From Sphingobium scionense (GTDB lineage: Bacteria > Pseudomonadota > Alphaproteobacteria > Sphingomonadales > Sphingomonadaceae): a stretch of DNA of 64,000 nucleotides. This document shows, one piece after another, positions 26,639-34,873 of this stretch. The position numbers and the translations under genes were made by a program. The notes under the pieces are model-generated. The model worked only from the letters and a program-made list of their open reading frames with translations. It had not been told where the DNA came from and ran no database searches. Position 1 is the stretch's first letter, and the number at the start of each line of letters is the position of its first letter. The DNA lies in assembly GCF_014197035.1 (NCBI RefSeq), contig NZ_JACIEU010000013.1:62001-126000 (forward strand), in the 5' to 3' direction.

Positions 26639-28728
26639 GCCGGTCGCGACGGTTCGCGCGGACCATCGTCCCGCTCATGTTGCACCAGGTCGGAGCGGAT
26701 TTCGCCCTGCTTGCCCGCCAGGATCGTCCAGGCGAGCCGGGGCGGAACCGGAAGGTCAGCGTCCTCCTCGTTCAACAGGATGTCTTCAACCCGCTGCGCA
26801 TCGACGTGCGGCTCAGGCGGCTGGAACAGGTCCCGTTGCTGCGGCGGAGATTGCGGCGGTTGTTCACCGCTCGGCGGCTCGTCTGGGGAACTGGCCGGCG
26901 GTTTCGCGGGCGGCGGCGGTGTTTGCGCCGCTTCCCGCTCGATCACCTCTCGGACGCGCGCTTCGGCGTGAGCGATCCGGACGAGCTTCTTCGCCTTATC
27001 GATCTGAATGGGGGACTCCGTACGCTCGAGAAAGGCGGGGCCGAGTGAAGGAATTTCGTTGAAACGGCTGTCGAAGCGGACAACCGGCAGATTGCGGCCG
27101 AAGCGCAGAAATCCGACCAGGTTGGGCAGGTTGGTGACTTCGGTCGGCATCACCAGCGGCCGCGTCACCTGCATCCGCGAGAGGTTGACGCCATCACGCA
27201 TGTCGTTGACGCCATAGGACATGCCCTCATTGGCCTCGACCTGCTCGACCTGACCCAGATTCTCCGACACATGTTTGGCCGTCGCGGTATCGTTGGCCCG
27301 TAACGCTACCCATGTGGAACAGTAGCCGGTGATGGCAGCGGCATCCTGAATGCCGTAAGTGGCTTCAAGCTGGGGATAGGACTGGAACCCCAATATGCCG
27401 CAGCCGCCATATTTGCGGGCCCGGGCAAGGAAGTCGGACAGTGACGGCAGCTTCTGGAGCGTCGGCAGCTCGTCGATCACGCAATAGAGGCGGCGATCGC
27501 GGTCGGGCGTGAGGCTCATGATCGCGCTGATCGCGATATCGAGCCAGACGGTGATCAGGGGCCGCAACGACGGCAACTGATCTGCCTTGACGGTGATGAA
27601 GAGCCAGCTCCCTTCCTGCCCCTTCTCCACCCAGTCGCGGATCGAAAAGCCATCTTCGGTATCGTCGAGATACCCGAAGCTGCGCATGACCGACGCGAGT
27701 TCCGCTTGAATGCCTGCCGACGTCCTTTCACCTTCGGTGCTGATAAAGGCTGCTGCATCCGTCCCGGACACGAAAGCGGCGAGATCCTTGAGTTTGGAGC
27801 GTAGCAGCCGGTCGAGCAGCACCGAGACATAGGTGTGCTTCTGCCGCGCGACCTTGCGCATGACCGCGACTAGGGTGCCTCGCGCGGCCTTGGCCCAGAA
27901 TGGATCGCCATGCTTGTCGGGGATCGTCGACTCGGCGATCTGATCATAATGATAGTCGCGCGGCACATCGACCCAGGGCGACCAGCGCGCCGTGCGCTGG
28001 TCGAGCGGATTGAGCAGCATGTCCGTGCCTTGGCGATAGAATTTCTCGACGAAAGTACCCGCCGTGTCATAGACGATCGCTCGCCTTCCCGACTTGCGAA
28101 TGCCATCGAGCATGCCGTTGATGAGGTTGGTCTTGCCTGTCCCCGGCGCCCCGCACAGAAGGATATGTTCGGGTTCGAAGGCTTCCGGGACCGGGACATT
28201 GCCTACGATCAACGGTCCCTTGCCTTGCCGCCAGAGTGCGCGCTTCACTTGCCTGATGGTACCGAAGCGGGCGCCGCGCAGATATTCGTTGGAGCCAAGG
28301 CCCCTGCCCGTCCGCGTGAAGTAGAACCAGGCCCATCCGAGCATGGCGAGGGTGAAGAGCCCGGATAGAAGAGCGCCGTGCAGAAGATAGATCTCGAACT
28401 GGTGCAGCGTCTTCTTTGCCAGGGTCGAAGCGGCCAACCAGTCCGCGGACGTCCAGTAGGATTGGCCTGTCGGCGTGCGAAACTGGACCGGATCGTTGGG
28501 GCCGCCCGCTGCGTCGACCTTGATCATCGCCTCCGCGAGCTTGACCAGCACGAAGCGCTCATATTCCGTCGATTTTTCGAAGGCATACCAAAGCGTGCCG
28601 ATGATCCAGATGATCAACCCGGCCAGCATGGTCTGGTAGAAGACCTGAGTGGTCATGCGGACATTGTGGACGATCGCTTGCCCGCCCCGCGTCCACGATC
28701 CCAGCGTATCGTTCCGGAAAATGCTCAT
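26635..28728 (-). CDS. Type IV coupling protein, TraD/VirD4 family
   Basis: A 697-residue inner-membrane ATPase. Two transmembrane regions lie near the N-terminus (about 28-48 and 117-140). The ATPase domain has Walker A GAPGTGKTN (about 192-200), LYCVIDELPTLQKLPSL (Walker B) and FQSYPQLEATYG. The C-terminus is proline-rich. It links the relaxosome to the type IV secretion channel. It overlaps the upstream ribbon-helix-helix gene and the downstream relaxase by four bases each, so the three are co-translated. No secretion-channel (VirB/Trb) genes are in the window. Confidence 0.93.
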   Translation of the reverse strand: MSIFRNDTLGSWTRGGQAIVHNVRMTTQVFYQTMLAGLIIWIIGTLWYAFEKSTEYERFVLVKLAEAMIKVDAAGGPNDPVQFRTPTGQSYWTSADWLAASTLAKKTLHQFEIYLLHGALLSGLFTLAMLGWAWFYFTRTGRGLGSNEYLRGARFGTIRQVKRALWRQGKGPLIVGNVPVPEAFEPEHILLCGAPGTGKTNLINGMLDGIRKSGRRAIVYDTAGTFVEKFYRQGTDMLLNPLDQRTARWSPWVDVPRDYHYDQIAESTIPDKHGDPFWAKAARGTLVAVMRKVARQKHTYVSVLLDRLLRSKLKDLAAFVSGTDAAAFISTEGERTSAGIQAELASVMRSFGYLDDTEDGFSIRDWVEKGQEGSWLFITVKADQLPSLRPLITVWLDIAISAIMSLTPDRDRRLYCVIDELPTLQKLPSLSDFLARARKYGGCGILGFQSYPQLEATYGIQDAAAITGYCSTWVALRANDTATAKHVSENLGQVEQVEANEGMSYGVNDMRDGVNLSRMQVTRPLVMPTEVTNLPNLVGFLRFGRNLPVVRFDSRFNEIPSLGPAFLERTESPIQIDKAKKLVRIAHAEARVREVIEREAAQTPPPPAKPPASSPDEPPSGEQPPQSPPQQRDLFQPPEPHVDAQRVEDILLNEEDADLPVPPRLAWTILAGKQGEIRSDLVQHERDDGPREPSRPA

Positions 28729-29024
28729 GGGCGATCCGCCTCCCCGAGGAGGCCGCGCTCCAGAAGTATGGATCGCGCCTGGGCCATGCCTTGTTCGAGG
28801 GCCTTCGGCGACTGCTGGCCCACGGAGGTCGCCAGGATCGAGAGTATCTGGATGGAGGTGGCGAGGATTTCATCTTGCGAGGAGAAGACGTAGCGCTTGC
28901 GCTCGTCGACCGCCTGTTCCAGCGCCTGACGGATAAATCCTGACAGAGAGAGGTTCGCGCCACGCGCGCGTCGCATCAATGTTGAGTGCAGCGACTCGTC
29001 GAGGCGAAAGTTAACCTTGGGCAC
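28725..29024 (-). CDS. Ribbon-helix-helix relaxosome/transfer accessory protein
   Basis: About 99 residues. The N-terminal part (MPKVNFRLDESLHSTLMRRA, then ANLSLSGFIRQALEQ) is a ribbon-helix-helix DNA-binding domain. The rest is a helix-rich tail of the kind seen in TraD-associated small proteins. I prefer a GTG start at 29024, because GGGAG lies 9 bases upstream and the ribbon strand begins there; in-frame starts at 29063 (ATG) or 29084 (TTG) would add a short leader. The stop overlaps the T4CP start (ATGA). It probably binds near oriT and regulates the operon. Confidence 0.7.
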   Translation of the reverse strand: MPKVNFRLDESLHSTLMRRARGANLSLSGFIRQALEQAVDERKRYVFSSQDEILATSIQILSILATSVGQQSPKALEQGMAQARSILLERGLLGEADRP

Positions 29025-29156
29025 GCGATAAATCTCCCAACGGGAAACCTTCGCAGATGTCATGAAGCCCTGATGATTTATCAAAACGTTCGCTCAGGCG
29101 CAACCGTCCCAGTATCCATTACTCATAATCATGTGGTTATTCGTTGATTAGGGTGG

Positions 29157-29900
29157 GTCGTGTCCCGCGAGGTTCCCTAATCGCCACTGTCAACAGCTGA
29201 TCTCTTATGCGGTTCGTCACGCGCGTGGTGGGCTCCAGGGTTCTCTCCGCGGTCGTCGCGCTGGACGCCGCATGTTAGCGTTCAAAGTAGGGTGAATCTA
29301 AGTGGTGTGCGCGGTCCGTGCCGCACTCGCGGGAACGATTTCACCCTCGCTAAGCGTCCCAGGAGGACGCGTTCTGTCGCGCTTGAGTTCAGCGTATTGT
29401 TTCGGATTTAGGTCAGGCCATAGCGGCCTCCCGGAAGGCCGTATTGGTACACCACATTGCGTGCAATGTTACCGCCAGCTTCCTGGCCAGCGCGACTTTC
29501 GCTTTGCGAGGCCCGGTTCGGCCGGCGATCGCCTGTGCCCACTCACGCAGGCGAGGGCCGCCAAGCTTTCGAGACAAGATCGCATTCGCCGCTTCGTACA
29601 GGCATTTCCGAGCGAACCTGTCACCGCTTTTCGAGATGCGCCCGTTCCGGCTGATTTCGCCAGATTCGTAGCGCCTTGGCGTCAGACCGAGATAAGCGCC
29701 CGCGCTGGAAGATCGGTTGAAGCGTTCGGCGTCGTCGAACGCTGCAGTTACCGCCATCGCGGTGATCGGTCCGACTCCCGGTGCTGTCATCAAAAGACGT
29801 ACCGTACCATGCTGTTTGGCTACGGCCTGAATTTTGCCATCGAGAGCGGCAATGTCCTCCACGTTCGACTCCGGCCGAGCGCCGAAGCGGCAATGTCCTC
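29157..29900 (-). mobile_element. IS110-family (IS1111-type) element, 3' fragment
   Basis: The C-terminal part of an IS110-family transposase (about 29413-29890, minus strand) is present: LMTAPGVGPITAMAVTAAFD, SAGAYLGLTPRRYESGEISR, CLYEAANAIL and a stop at 29413. Some 255 bp of non-coding DNA follow to 29157. The N-terminal DEDD half is missing; upstream codons are unrelated. The 3' non-coding part and the last 80 codons recur in inverted orientation at 30602-31086 with moderate divergence, so this is a related but separate element. It is broken by the IS256 fragment. Confidence 0.75.
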
Positions 29901-29924
29901 CTACCGCAACGAAGCGGAGGTCGA

Positions 29925-30340
29925 GTGTGGCGATTACGTTAAGTGGTGTAGGAAGGTTTCCCTGAGAGGGTGGCCACCGTCGATCTTCTGGTAGGGTTCG
30001 GATGCGAACTCGAACCTGGAGAAGACGATGACCGATGACAGAATGGCCCTTGTCGAGCTGATTGAGCAAGGGGCTGATAGCGATTTGGTGGGTGAGATGC
30101 TGGCATTCGCCGCAGAGCGCATGATGGATCTGGAGATCGAGGCTAAGACGGGCGTGCCTTGCGGATCACGCAGCCCGGAACGGCTGAACCACCGCAACGG
30201 CTACCGCGAGCGCGGTTGGGATACGCGAGCTGGCCGGATTGATCTGGCGATCCCGAAGCTTCGAAAAGGCAGTTACTTCCCAAGCCTCCTGGAGCCACGC
30301 CGCACCGCCGAGAAGGCCTTGGCGGCAGTTGCCGCGCGAC
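29925..30340 (+). mobile_element. IS256-family element, 5' fragment
   Basis: A transposase start at 30028 (MTDDRMALVELIEQGADSD, then NHRNGYRERGWDTRAGRIDL and KLRKGSYFPSLLEPRRTAEKAL) matches the first 100 residues of IS256-family transposases, including the NGYRER motif. The frame leaves the family after about 30335, so the DDE catalytic part is lost. The leader from 29925 is probably the IS left end. Confidence 0.75.
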
Positions 30341-30394
30341 AAACAGGATGAGAGGCCTCTCATCCAGATCGTCGCGCTATAGGGTACGACGACA

Positions 30395-30602
30395 TCCGTT
30401 GGCAAGAAAACCGTAATGACGGATGCGATGGAAGCGGTCGGGCAGAGTGTGGAGCAGGAACCGGCGGATAAACTCGTCTGCGGTCAAAGCCATATGCTTT
30501 TGGGCATTGCCATGCCGATAGTCGCGCCAACGGAAGGTGACGGTAGCATCGACCATGCTGACGAGACGGCTGTTCGCGATAGCGACACGGTGGGTGTAGC
30601 CG
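30395..30602 (-). mobile_element. IS91-family transposase fragment
   Basis: Read on the minus strand, the segment encodes YTHRVAIANSRLVS, then TVTFRWRDYRHG and LTADEFIRRFLLHTLPDRFH plus RIRHYGFLAN. This matches the C-terminal region of the HUH (Y1/Y2) transposases of IS91/IS801 elements, just before their usual end. Both sides are cut: by the IS256 fragment side on the left and by an IS110 fragment at 30602. No terminal sequences are recognised. Confidence 0.65.
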
Positions 30603-31086
30603 GAACGGTCGCATCTCGAAACGCGGAGATAGGTTCACGCGGAAATGCCTATTTGAGGCGGCGAACGCGATCGTCTGTCGGGACCTTGGTGGCCCACGCT
30701 TACGCAACTGGTCCAAAGCTATCGCCGAAAGGACAGGAACCCGAAAAGCCAAGGTGGCTCTGGCGCGGAAACTTGCTGTAACATTGCATGCGATGTGGCG
30801 CACTAACACGCCCTTCCGGGAGCCAGCGATGGCATAGATCGCAACCGAAACGACACTGATCATCAGCACAACGGAATGCGTCCAGCCGGGACGCGCGGCG
30901 AGGGTGAGATCGCTCCCGGGTTAGCGGCAATGACCGCGCACACCACTTCGATCCCCCGAACTGGAACGCAAACATGCGGCACCCGACGCGGTGACCGCGG
31001 AGAGAACCCAAGAGCCCGGCACGCAGGATGGATCGCTGAGAAATCAACACTTGACCTTGGCGATTAGAGAACCCCTCGGGACACGA
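30602..31086 (+). mobile_element. IS110-family (IS1111-type) element, 3' fragment, inverted relative of 29157-29900
   Basis: About 80 C-terminal transposase codons (RNGRISKRGDRFTRKCLFEA, then ERTGTRKAKVALARKLAVTL and a stop near 30838) are followed by about 248 bp of non-coding DNA. The whole segment aligns to the reverse complement of 29157-29660, including the outer boundary TCGTGTCCCG. The pair therefore forms an imperfect inverted repeat of about 490 bp around IS256 and IS91 scraps. The transposase cannot be active. Confidence 0.72.
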
Positions 31087-31345
31087 TTTCCGCTCGCAAT
31101 GGCGGCGAGGGTTTGTAGCGCTGCGCATGGTAGGAAGCGGCGGCGTTGGACGACGGTTGATCAGACTGTGATGCGCGGGTTGGATACCGCAAGACCGCGT
31201 ATTCGTCTCGGGCCTGCCTCTGTCTCAAGTCGGGCGTCGGTTTTGACCGGCCACAGAATCACATCGAGGAATGCCCTACCGTGCCGCCGCTTCCATTGAT
31301 GAGCAGCGCAGAGTGTGTGTTAGGTCGTGAACCCATAAACGCGAT

Positions 31346-31588
31346 TCAGGCTGGGATGTAGAAGCCCCATACACCGTTGGAGAGTTCGCCAGCCGCGAAG
31401 CGGATTAGGCTATCTGTAGGCCCGACCTCGTAAATATCGAACCGATGGCGCTGATGCTGGTAGCTTGGATGAGGGAGTTGAATGGCTTCTTCCCCAGTGC
31501 GTCGCCAATTTTGCTGCCAGACTGCAATGCCGCTGATTTTCACACCGTCGCCCTCAAAGCCAACGTGAACATCTCGCCACTCGCTCAT
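31346..31588 (-). CDS. Small hypothetical protein
   Basis: An 80-residue soluble protein starting MSEWRDVHVGFEGDGVKISG and ending SNGVWGFYIPA. The composition is protein-like, with alternating beta-type segments. I start at 31588; an in-frame codon at 31630 lies at the edge of the IS5 element and would add residues from it. No family recognised. It stands alone between IS remnants, with 31087-31345 on its left holding nothing I can name. Confidence 0.5.
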   Translation of the reverse strand: MSEWRDVHVGFEGDGVKISGIAVWQQNWRRTGEEAIQLPHPSYQHQRHRFDIYEVGPTDSLIRFAAGELSNGVWGFYIPA

Positions 31589-31633
31589 TTCAACACTGCC
31601 TTTGACCTGGATACACGCCGGATAGCACATAAT

Positions 31634-32407
31634 GGGTTTTGTCTCGCTTCGACTTGTGATTCAGCGGCGGCATGAGCCGATATGACCTAACCGATTTTGA
31701 GTGGCGCGTGATCGAGCCGCTGCTGCCCAACAAGCCCAGAGGCGTTCCGCGTGTTGACGACCGACGCGTCCTGAACGGCATTTTCTGGGTGCTGCGATCC
31801 GGTGCTCCGTGGCGCGATCTTCCCGAGCGCTATGGGCCGCGCACCATCTGCTATAACCGCTTCGTGCGATGGCGAAAGGCTGGCGTCTGGGACCGGATGA
31901 TGGATGCCATCACCGCTGCGCACGACAGCACCTCTGTTCGGGCCCACCAGCAGGCCGCGACGGCAAAAAGGGGGATCGAGATCATTGCCTCGGTCGCTCC
32001 CGAGGCGGGCTTACGACCAAAATCCACGCGGTCGTCGATGCGCAAGGGCTCCCGATCCGGCTTGGCCTAACGGCGGGACAGGCGCATGACGGGCAGGTCG
32101 CGGACACGCTGCTCGACCATCTCGGGCCGCGCACCATCGTGCTCGCTGATAAAGCCTACGATGCCGACCGCATTCGCGCACTGATCGAAGAGCAAGGAGC
32201 TACGCCTAATATTCCGGCCAAATCCAATCGAAAATGGAAACCCTGCTTCAGCAAGCGCCTCTACCGCGAGCGCAACCTGATCGAACGGTTCTTCTCGAAG
32301 CTGAAGCACTTCCGTCGCGTCGCAACCCGCTATGATAAACTCGCCGACAACTTCCTCGCCATGGTGCAACTCGCTTCAATGCGCCTCTGGCTCCGTGCTT
32401 ATGAGTC
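31634..32407 (+). mobile_element. IS5-family (IS427-group) element, right end displaced by an IS1111 insertion
   Basis: The element begins near 31634 (GGGTTTTGTCTCGC) and carries a transposase whose 3' end stops making sense at 32407. The missing end is on the far side of the next element: joining 32407 to 33744 restores codons TAT GAG TCT ACG GCC TAG, giving the normal family ending YESTA. The original right terminal repeat is not found beyond 34842. Confidence 0.82.
31672..32407 (+). CDS. IS5/IS427 transposase in two frames, 3' end interrupted
   Basis: Frame one runs from MSRYDLTDFEWRVIEPLLPN through SGAPWRDLPERYGP and the first catalytic aspartate in AHDSTSVRAHQQAATA. Frame two takes over at the run GCAAAAAGGGGG (about 31959-31970) as KKGDRDHCLGRSRGG, with LTTKIHAVVDAQGLP, ADKAYD (second Asp) and RNLIERFFSKLKHFRR (Glu). 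A -1 shift between two frames is the normal expression mode of the IS427 group, so this is probably programmed rather than a mutation. The end is cut at 32407 by the IS1111 insertion. Confidence 0.8.
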
Positions 32408-32489
32408 ATCGTGTAATTGCGGCTGCTTCCTCGGACCCCGGTGGAGGCGCACACTTCTGGTTGTCGAATCCTGAAGGAAGGAAGCAGCC

Positions 32490-33497
32490 ATGAAGCACTA
32501 TGCCGGATTGGACCTGTCGATGGAAACCACGCAGGTCTGCATCGTTGATGAAAATGGTCGGAAGCTCGTGTCGGAGAAGGTCGAGAGTTCGCCAGAGGCC
32601 CTGGCTGAGATGCTCGAACGCAATGGCCCGATCGAACGCGCGGTGATCGAGACCGGCCGCATGTCGCCGGCGATCTGCCTTGGACTGCGCGAACTCGGCG
32701 TCCTGGTGGTGTGCATCGACGCCCGGCAGGCGCACCAGAGCCTGAAGGCAATGAAGGCGAACAAGACCGACCCGCACGATGCCGCCGGGCTCGCGCAACT
32801 GGCTCGAACGGGGTTCTACAAGGAGGTGCACGTCAAATCTCCTGCAGCGCATGGCGTCCGCAGTGTGATTTCCGCGCGTGGCCACCTGGTCGAGGCCCGT
32901 GTCCGTCTCGATAACATGATCCGCGGTCTTTGCGCCACGTTCGGCTATCGCCCCGGCGCTGGCCAGGGAAAGGCATTCCTCCAACGGATCAAGCAGGCCG
33001 CGCATATCCCCGGCCTTGGCGATGCCATCGCCTCTTTGCTGTCGGTGCGCGCCGAACTGGTCGAGCAGATCAAGGAAATGGACCGTCGCCTGCGTGTTAT
33101 CGCCAGCCAGTCACAGGCCTGCGAGATCCTCATGACTATCCCCGGCGTCGGCGTGCAGACATCCGCCGCATTCGCGGCCGCGGTGGATGAAGCGGGTCGC
33201 TTCCGACAATCGCGCAATGCCGGCGCCTACTTCGGCCTGGTGCCCAGACGCCACCAATCGGGAGAACTCGACTGGACAGGCCGGATCACCAAGCAAGGCG
33301 ACGGGACCGTCCGCAAGCTGCTCTACGAGGCGGCCAACTCGATCCTCACCCGCAGCCGCGAGACCTTTGCCTTGAAAACATGGGCTCTGAATATCGCCAA
33401 GCGCCGCGGCCTGAAGAAGGCCCGTGTCGCGCTTGCTCGCCGGCTCGCGGTAATCATGCATGCCATGCTGCGTGATGGCACTTTGTTCCAAGCATGA
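32490..33497 (+). CDS. IS110-family transposase (DEDD type), intact
   Basis: A 335-residue serine-dependent DEDD recombinase. The N-terminal RuvC-like domain starts MKHYAGLDLSMETTQVCIVD (first Asp in GLDLS) and has a Glu in RAVIETGRMSP and the Asp pair in NKTDPHDAAGLAQ. A coiled-coil-like middle follows, then the C-terminal Tnp domain with TIPGVGVQTSAAFAAAVDE and NAGAYFGLVPRRHQSGE, which holds the catalytic serine region. Length is normal and no frameshift is seen. AAGGAAG stands 7 bases before the start. Confidence 0.9.
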   Translation: MKHYAGLDLSMETTQVCIVDENGRKLVSEKVESSPEALAEMLERNGPIERAVIETGRMSPAICLGLRELGVLVVCIDARQAHQSLKAMKANKTDPHDAAGLAQLARTGFYKEVHVKSPAAHGVRSVISARGHLVEARVRLDNMIRGLCATFGYRPGAGQGKAFLQRIKQAAHIPGLGDAIASLLSVRAELVEQIKEMDRRLRVIASQSQACEILMTIPGVGVQTSAAFAAAVDEAGRFRQSRNAGAYFGLVPRRHQSGELDWTGRITKQGDGTVRKLLYEAANSILTRSRETFALKTWALNIAKRRGLKKARVALARRLAVIMHAMLRDGTLFQA

Positions 33498-33730
33498 GGT
33501 AGAGTAGAACCTGTTTGCCAGCGGTGAAGCGTCAAAGTTGATCCGAGGGCGGTGTTCCGCGAGGGAACGCAGGGACGAGCGATCTGCGAAGCTGCGTAGT
33601 GGGTAAACAAGCCCGCATCGAGTCAATGCAACGTTCGGCTCTGTGAGACCCGATACAGCACGGCCAGGCCTCGGCCCGGTTAGTGCGGACAGATCCATGA
33701 AACCCTCAAGGGATCACACCGCCTCGCTCT
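33498..33730 (+). ncRNA. Candidate guide (bridge/seek) RNA locus, IS1111 3' non-coding region
   Basis: These 233 bp between the transposase stop and the right subterminal repeat have no reading frame and hold small hairpins (for example GTTCC GCGAG GGAAC near 33555). In IS1111-group elements the RNA that guides target choice is made from this 3' region. The assignment rests on position and family knowledge; the RNA has not been modelled. Confidence 0.45.
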
Positions 33731-33749
33731 GCAATTACAGATCTACGGC

Positions 33750-34748
33750 CTAGCTGTCTGGTTGCGACACATCATTGGCATAATACAAGATGTCGTCGAC
33801 CTTAGCCATAAGATCGTCCGGCGCCTTAGGGTTGTAAAGAGGATTGGCTAGCGAGGGCATCAAGCCGATGCGTTTCTCTACCATCTGGCGTGGTGAACTG
33901 CCTTGGAGCACGCGCTGTCGTCGCCGGTTGTAGGCACGGTTGAAGCCGGTTAGCAGGATTTCGAGATCGGCATGGCCGGCGACGTTGATGCCGAGCACCT
34001 CGCTGGCGATGCGGCCATTGAAGCGTTCGACCATGCCGTTGGTCTGGGGTGTATAGGGCCGCGTCGTGCGATGATTGATCCTCATCTTCGCGCAGGCTTG
34101 TTCAAAATCGTCAGCGGTGAAGCAAGATCCCCGGTCGGTCAGGACATGGGTGATGCGGAACGGGAACGCTCTCCTGGCGGCCTTGAGGAAGGTGATGGCG
34201 TTGGCGGCATTTTCGGCGTCGTAGACGTCGAGATGGACGAACCGCGAGCAGCGATCGATGGCCACATAAAGGAAGCGCTTGCGGATCTCGCCGTCCGCAG
34301 TGCGCAGCTTTGGCAGATGTTTCACGTCGATGTGGACAAAGCCCAGGTCATAATCCTGGAAGCGGCCTTGCCCTTTGCGTGGCTGCGCCGCGGGCTTGGG
34401 CGGTCGTCGATTAAGCCCCTCGGCCTTGAGCACCCGATAGATGCTGTTGCGGTTGAGGTGTGGCAGGAAGTGCCGGAGCACGAAGGTGAGATCATCTAGG
34501 GCGAAGCCTGTCGCCTTGCGCACAGCGCAGATAATGGCACGCTCTTCCTCGTTCATGCGCCAAGCCAGGCGCGTGGGACGGCTTGAGCGATCCTGGACCG
34601 CCTGCTCGCCGCGTCTGCGCCACTTGCGGACCGTCTCGTCGCTGATGCCATAGCGCTTGGCCACGACACTGGTCCGCTCGGTGGAACGGGCAATTTCCGC
34701 CCTCACAGCAGGAGTGGTCCGGGCTTGTGGATGTATTTGCACCATCAC
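33750..34748 (-). CDS. IS481-family transposase
   Basis: A 332-residue DDE transposase. The N-terminal helix-turn-helix is TSVVAKRYGISDETVRKWRR. The rve catalytic core has FVHIDVKHLPKL (first Asp), HVLTDRGSCFTADDFEQAC (second Asp) and NGMVERFNGRIASEVL (Glu). The last codons lie in the terminal repeat and the stop is supplied by the CTAG target site, an economical ending seen in this family. It appears intact and potentially active. Confidence 0.9.
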   Translation of the reverse strand: MMVQIHPQARTTPAVRAEIARSTERTSVVAKRYGISDETVRKWRRRGEQAVQDRSSRPTRLAWRMNEEERAIICAVRKATGFALDDLTFVLRHFLPHLNRNSIYRVLKAEGLNRRPPKPAAQPRKGQGRFQDYDLGFVHIDVKHLPKLRTADGEIRKRFLYVAIDRCSRFVHLDVYDAENAANAITFLKAARRAFPFRITHVLTDRGSCFTADDFEQACAKMRINHRTTRPYTPQTNGMVERFNGRIASEVLGINVAGHADLEILLTGFNRAYNRRRQRVLQGSSPRQMVEKRIGLMPSLANPLYNPKAPDDLMAKVDDILYYANDVSQPDS

Positions 34749-34838
34749 GAAACCTCATCAGCAAAAGCGGCAAAGCGCCACGCGTGATCCGCGATGGCGC
34801 TACTTACCATGTCCCAATGATGTGTCGCAACCAGACAG
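33754..34838 (-). mobile_element. Complete IS481-family element
   Basis: A 1085-bp element with perfect 25-bp terminal inverted repeats starting CTGTCTGGTTGCGACACATC (33754-33778 and 34814-34838). It is bounded on both sides by CTAG (33750-33753 and 34839-34842), a 4-bp target duplication at the NCTAGN site known for IS481. The left CTAG includes the stop codon of the IS5 transposase, so this element also inserted into that IS5, 10 bp from the IS1111 element. Confidence 0.9.
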
Positions 34839-34873
34839 CTAGTGCAGATGCTCCTTTTGCTGCTGCGGGTTAA

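Larger units (their letters stand above)
32406..33743 (+). mobile_element. Complete IS1111-type IS110-family element
   Basis: A 1.34-kb element with subterminal inverted repeats TGTAATTGC (32412-32420) and GCAATTACA (33731-33739). It has one transposase gene and 233 bp of 3' non-coding DNA. The dinucleotide TC is present at both junctions (32406-32407 and 33742-33743), and removing the element with one TC copy restores the host IS5 transposase reading frame. That defines the insertion precisely and fits the two-base core used by IS110-family recombinases. Confidence 0.85.

Noticed and set aside
29146..29182. Perfect 8-bp inverted repeat GATTAGGG/CCCTAATC in front of the transfer operon, tempting as an oriT
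   Set aside because: The right arm lies in the outer end of an IS1111-type fragment that recurs at 31060-31086, where the left arm is missing. The pairing is probably chance, and no nic-like sequence supports it.
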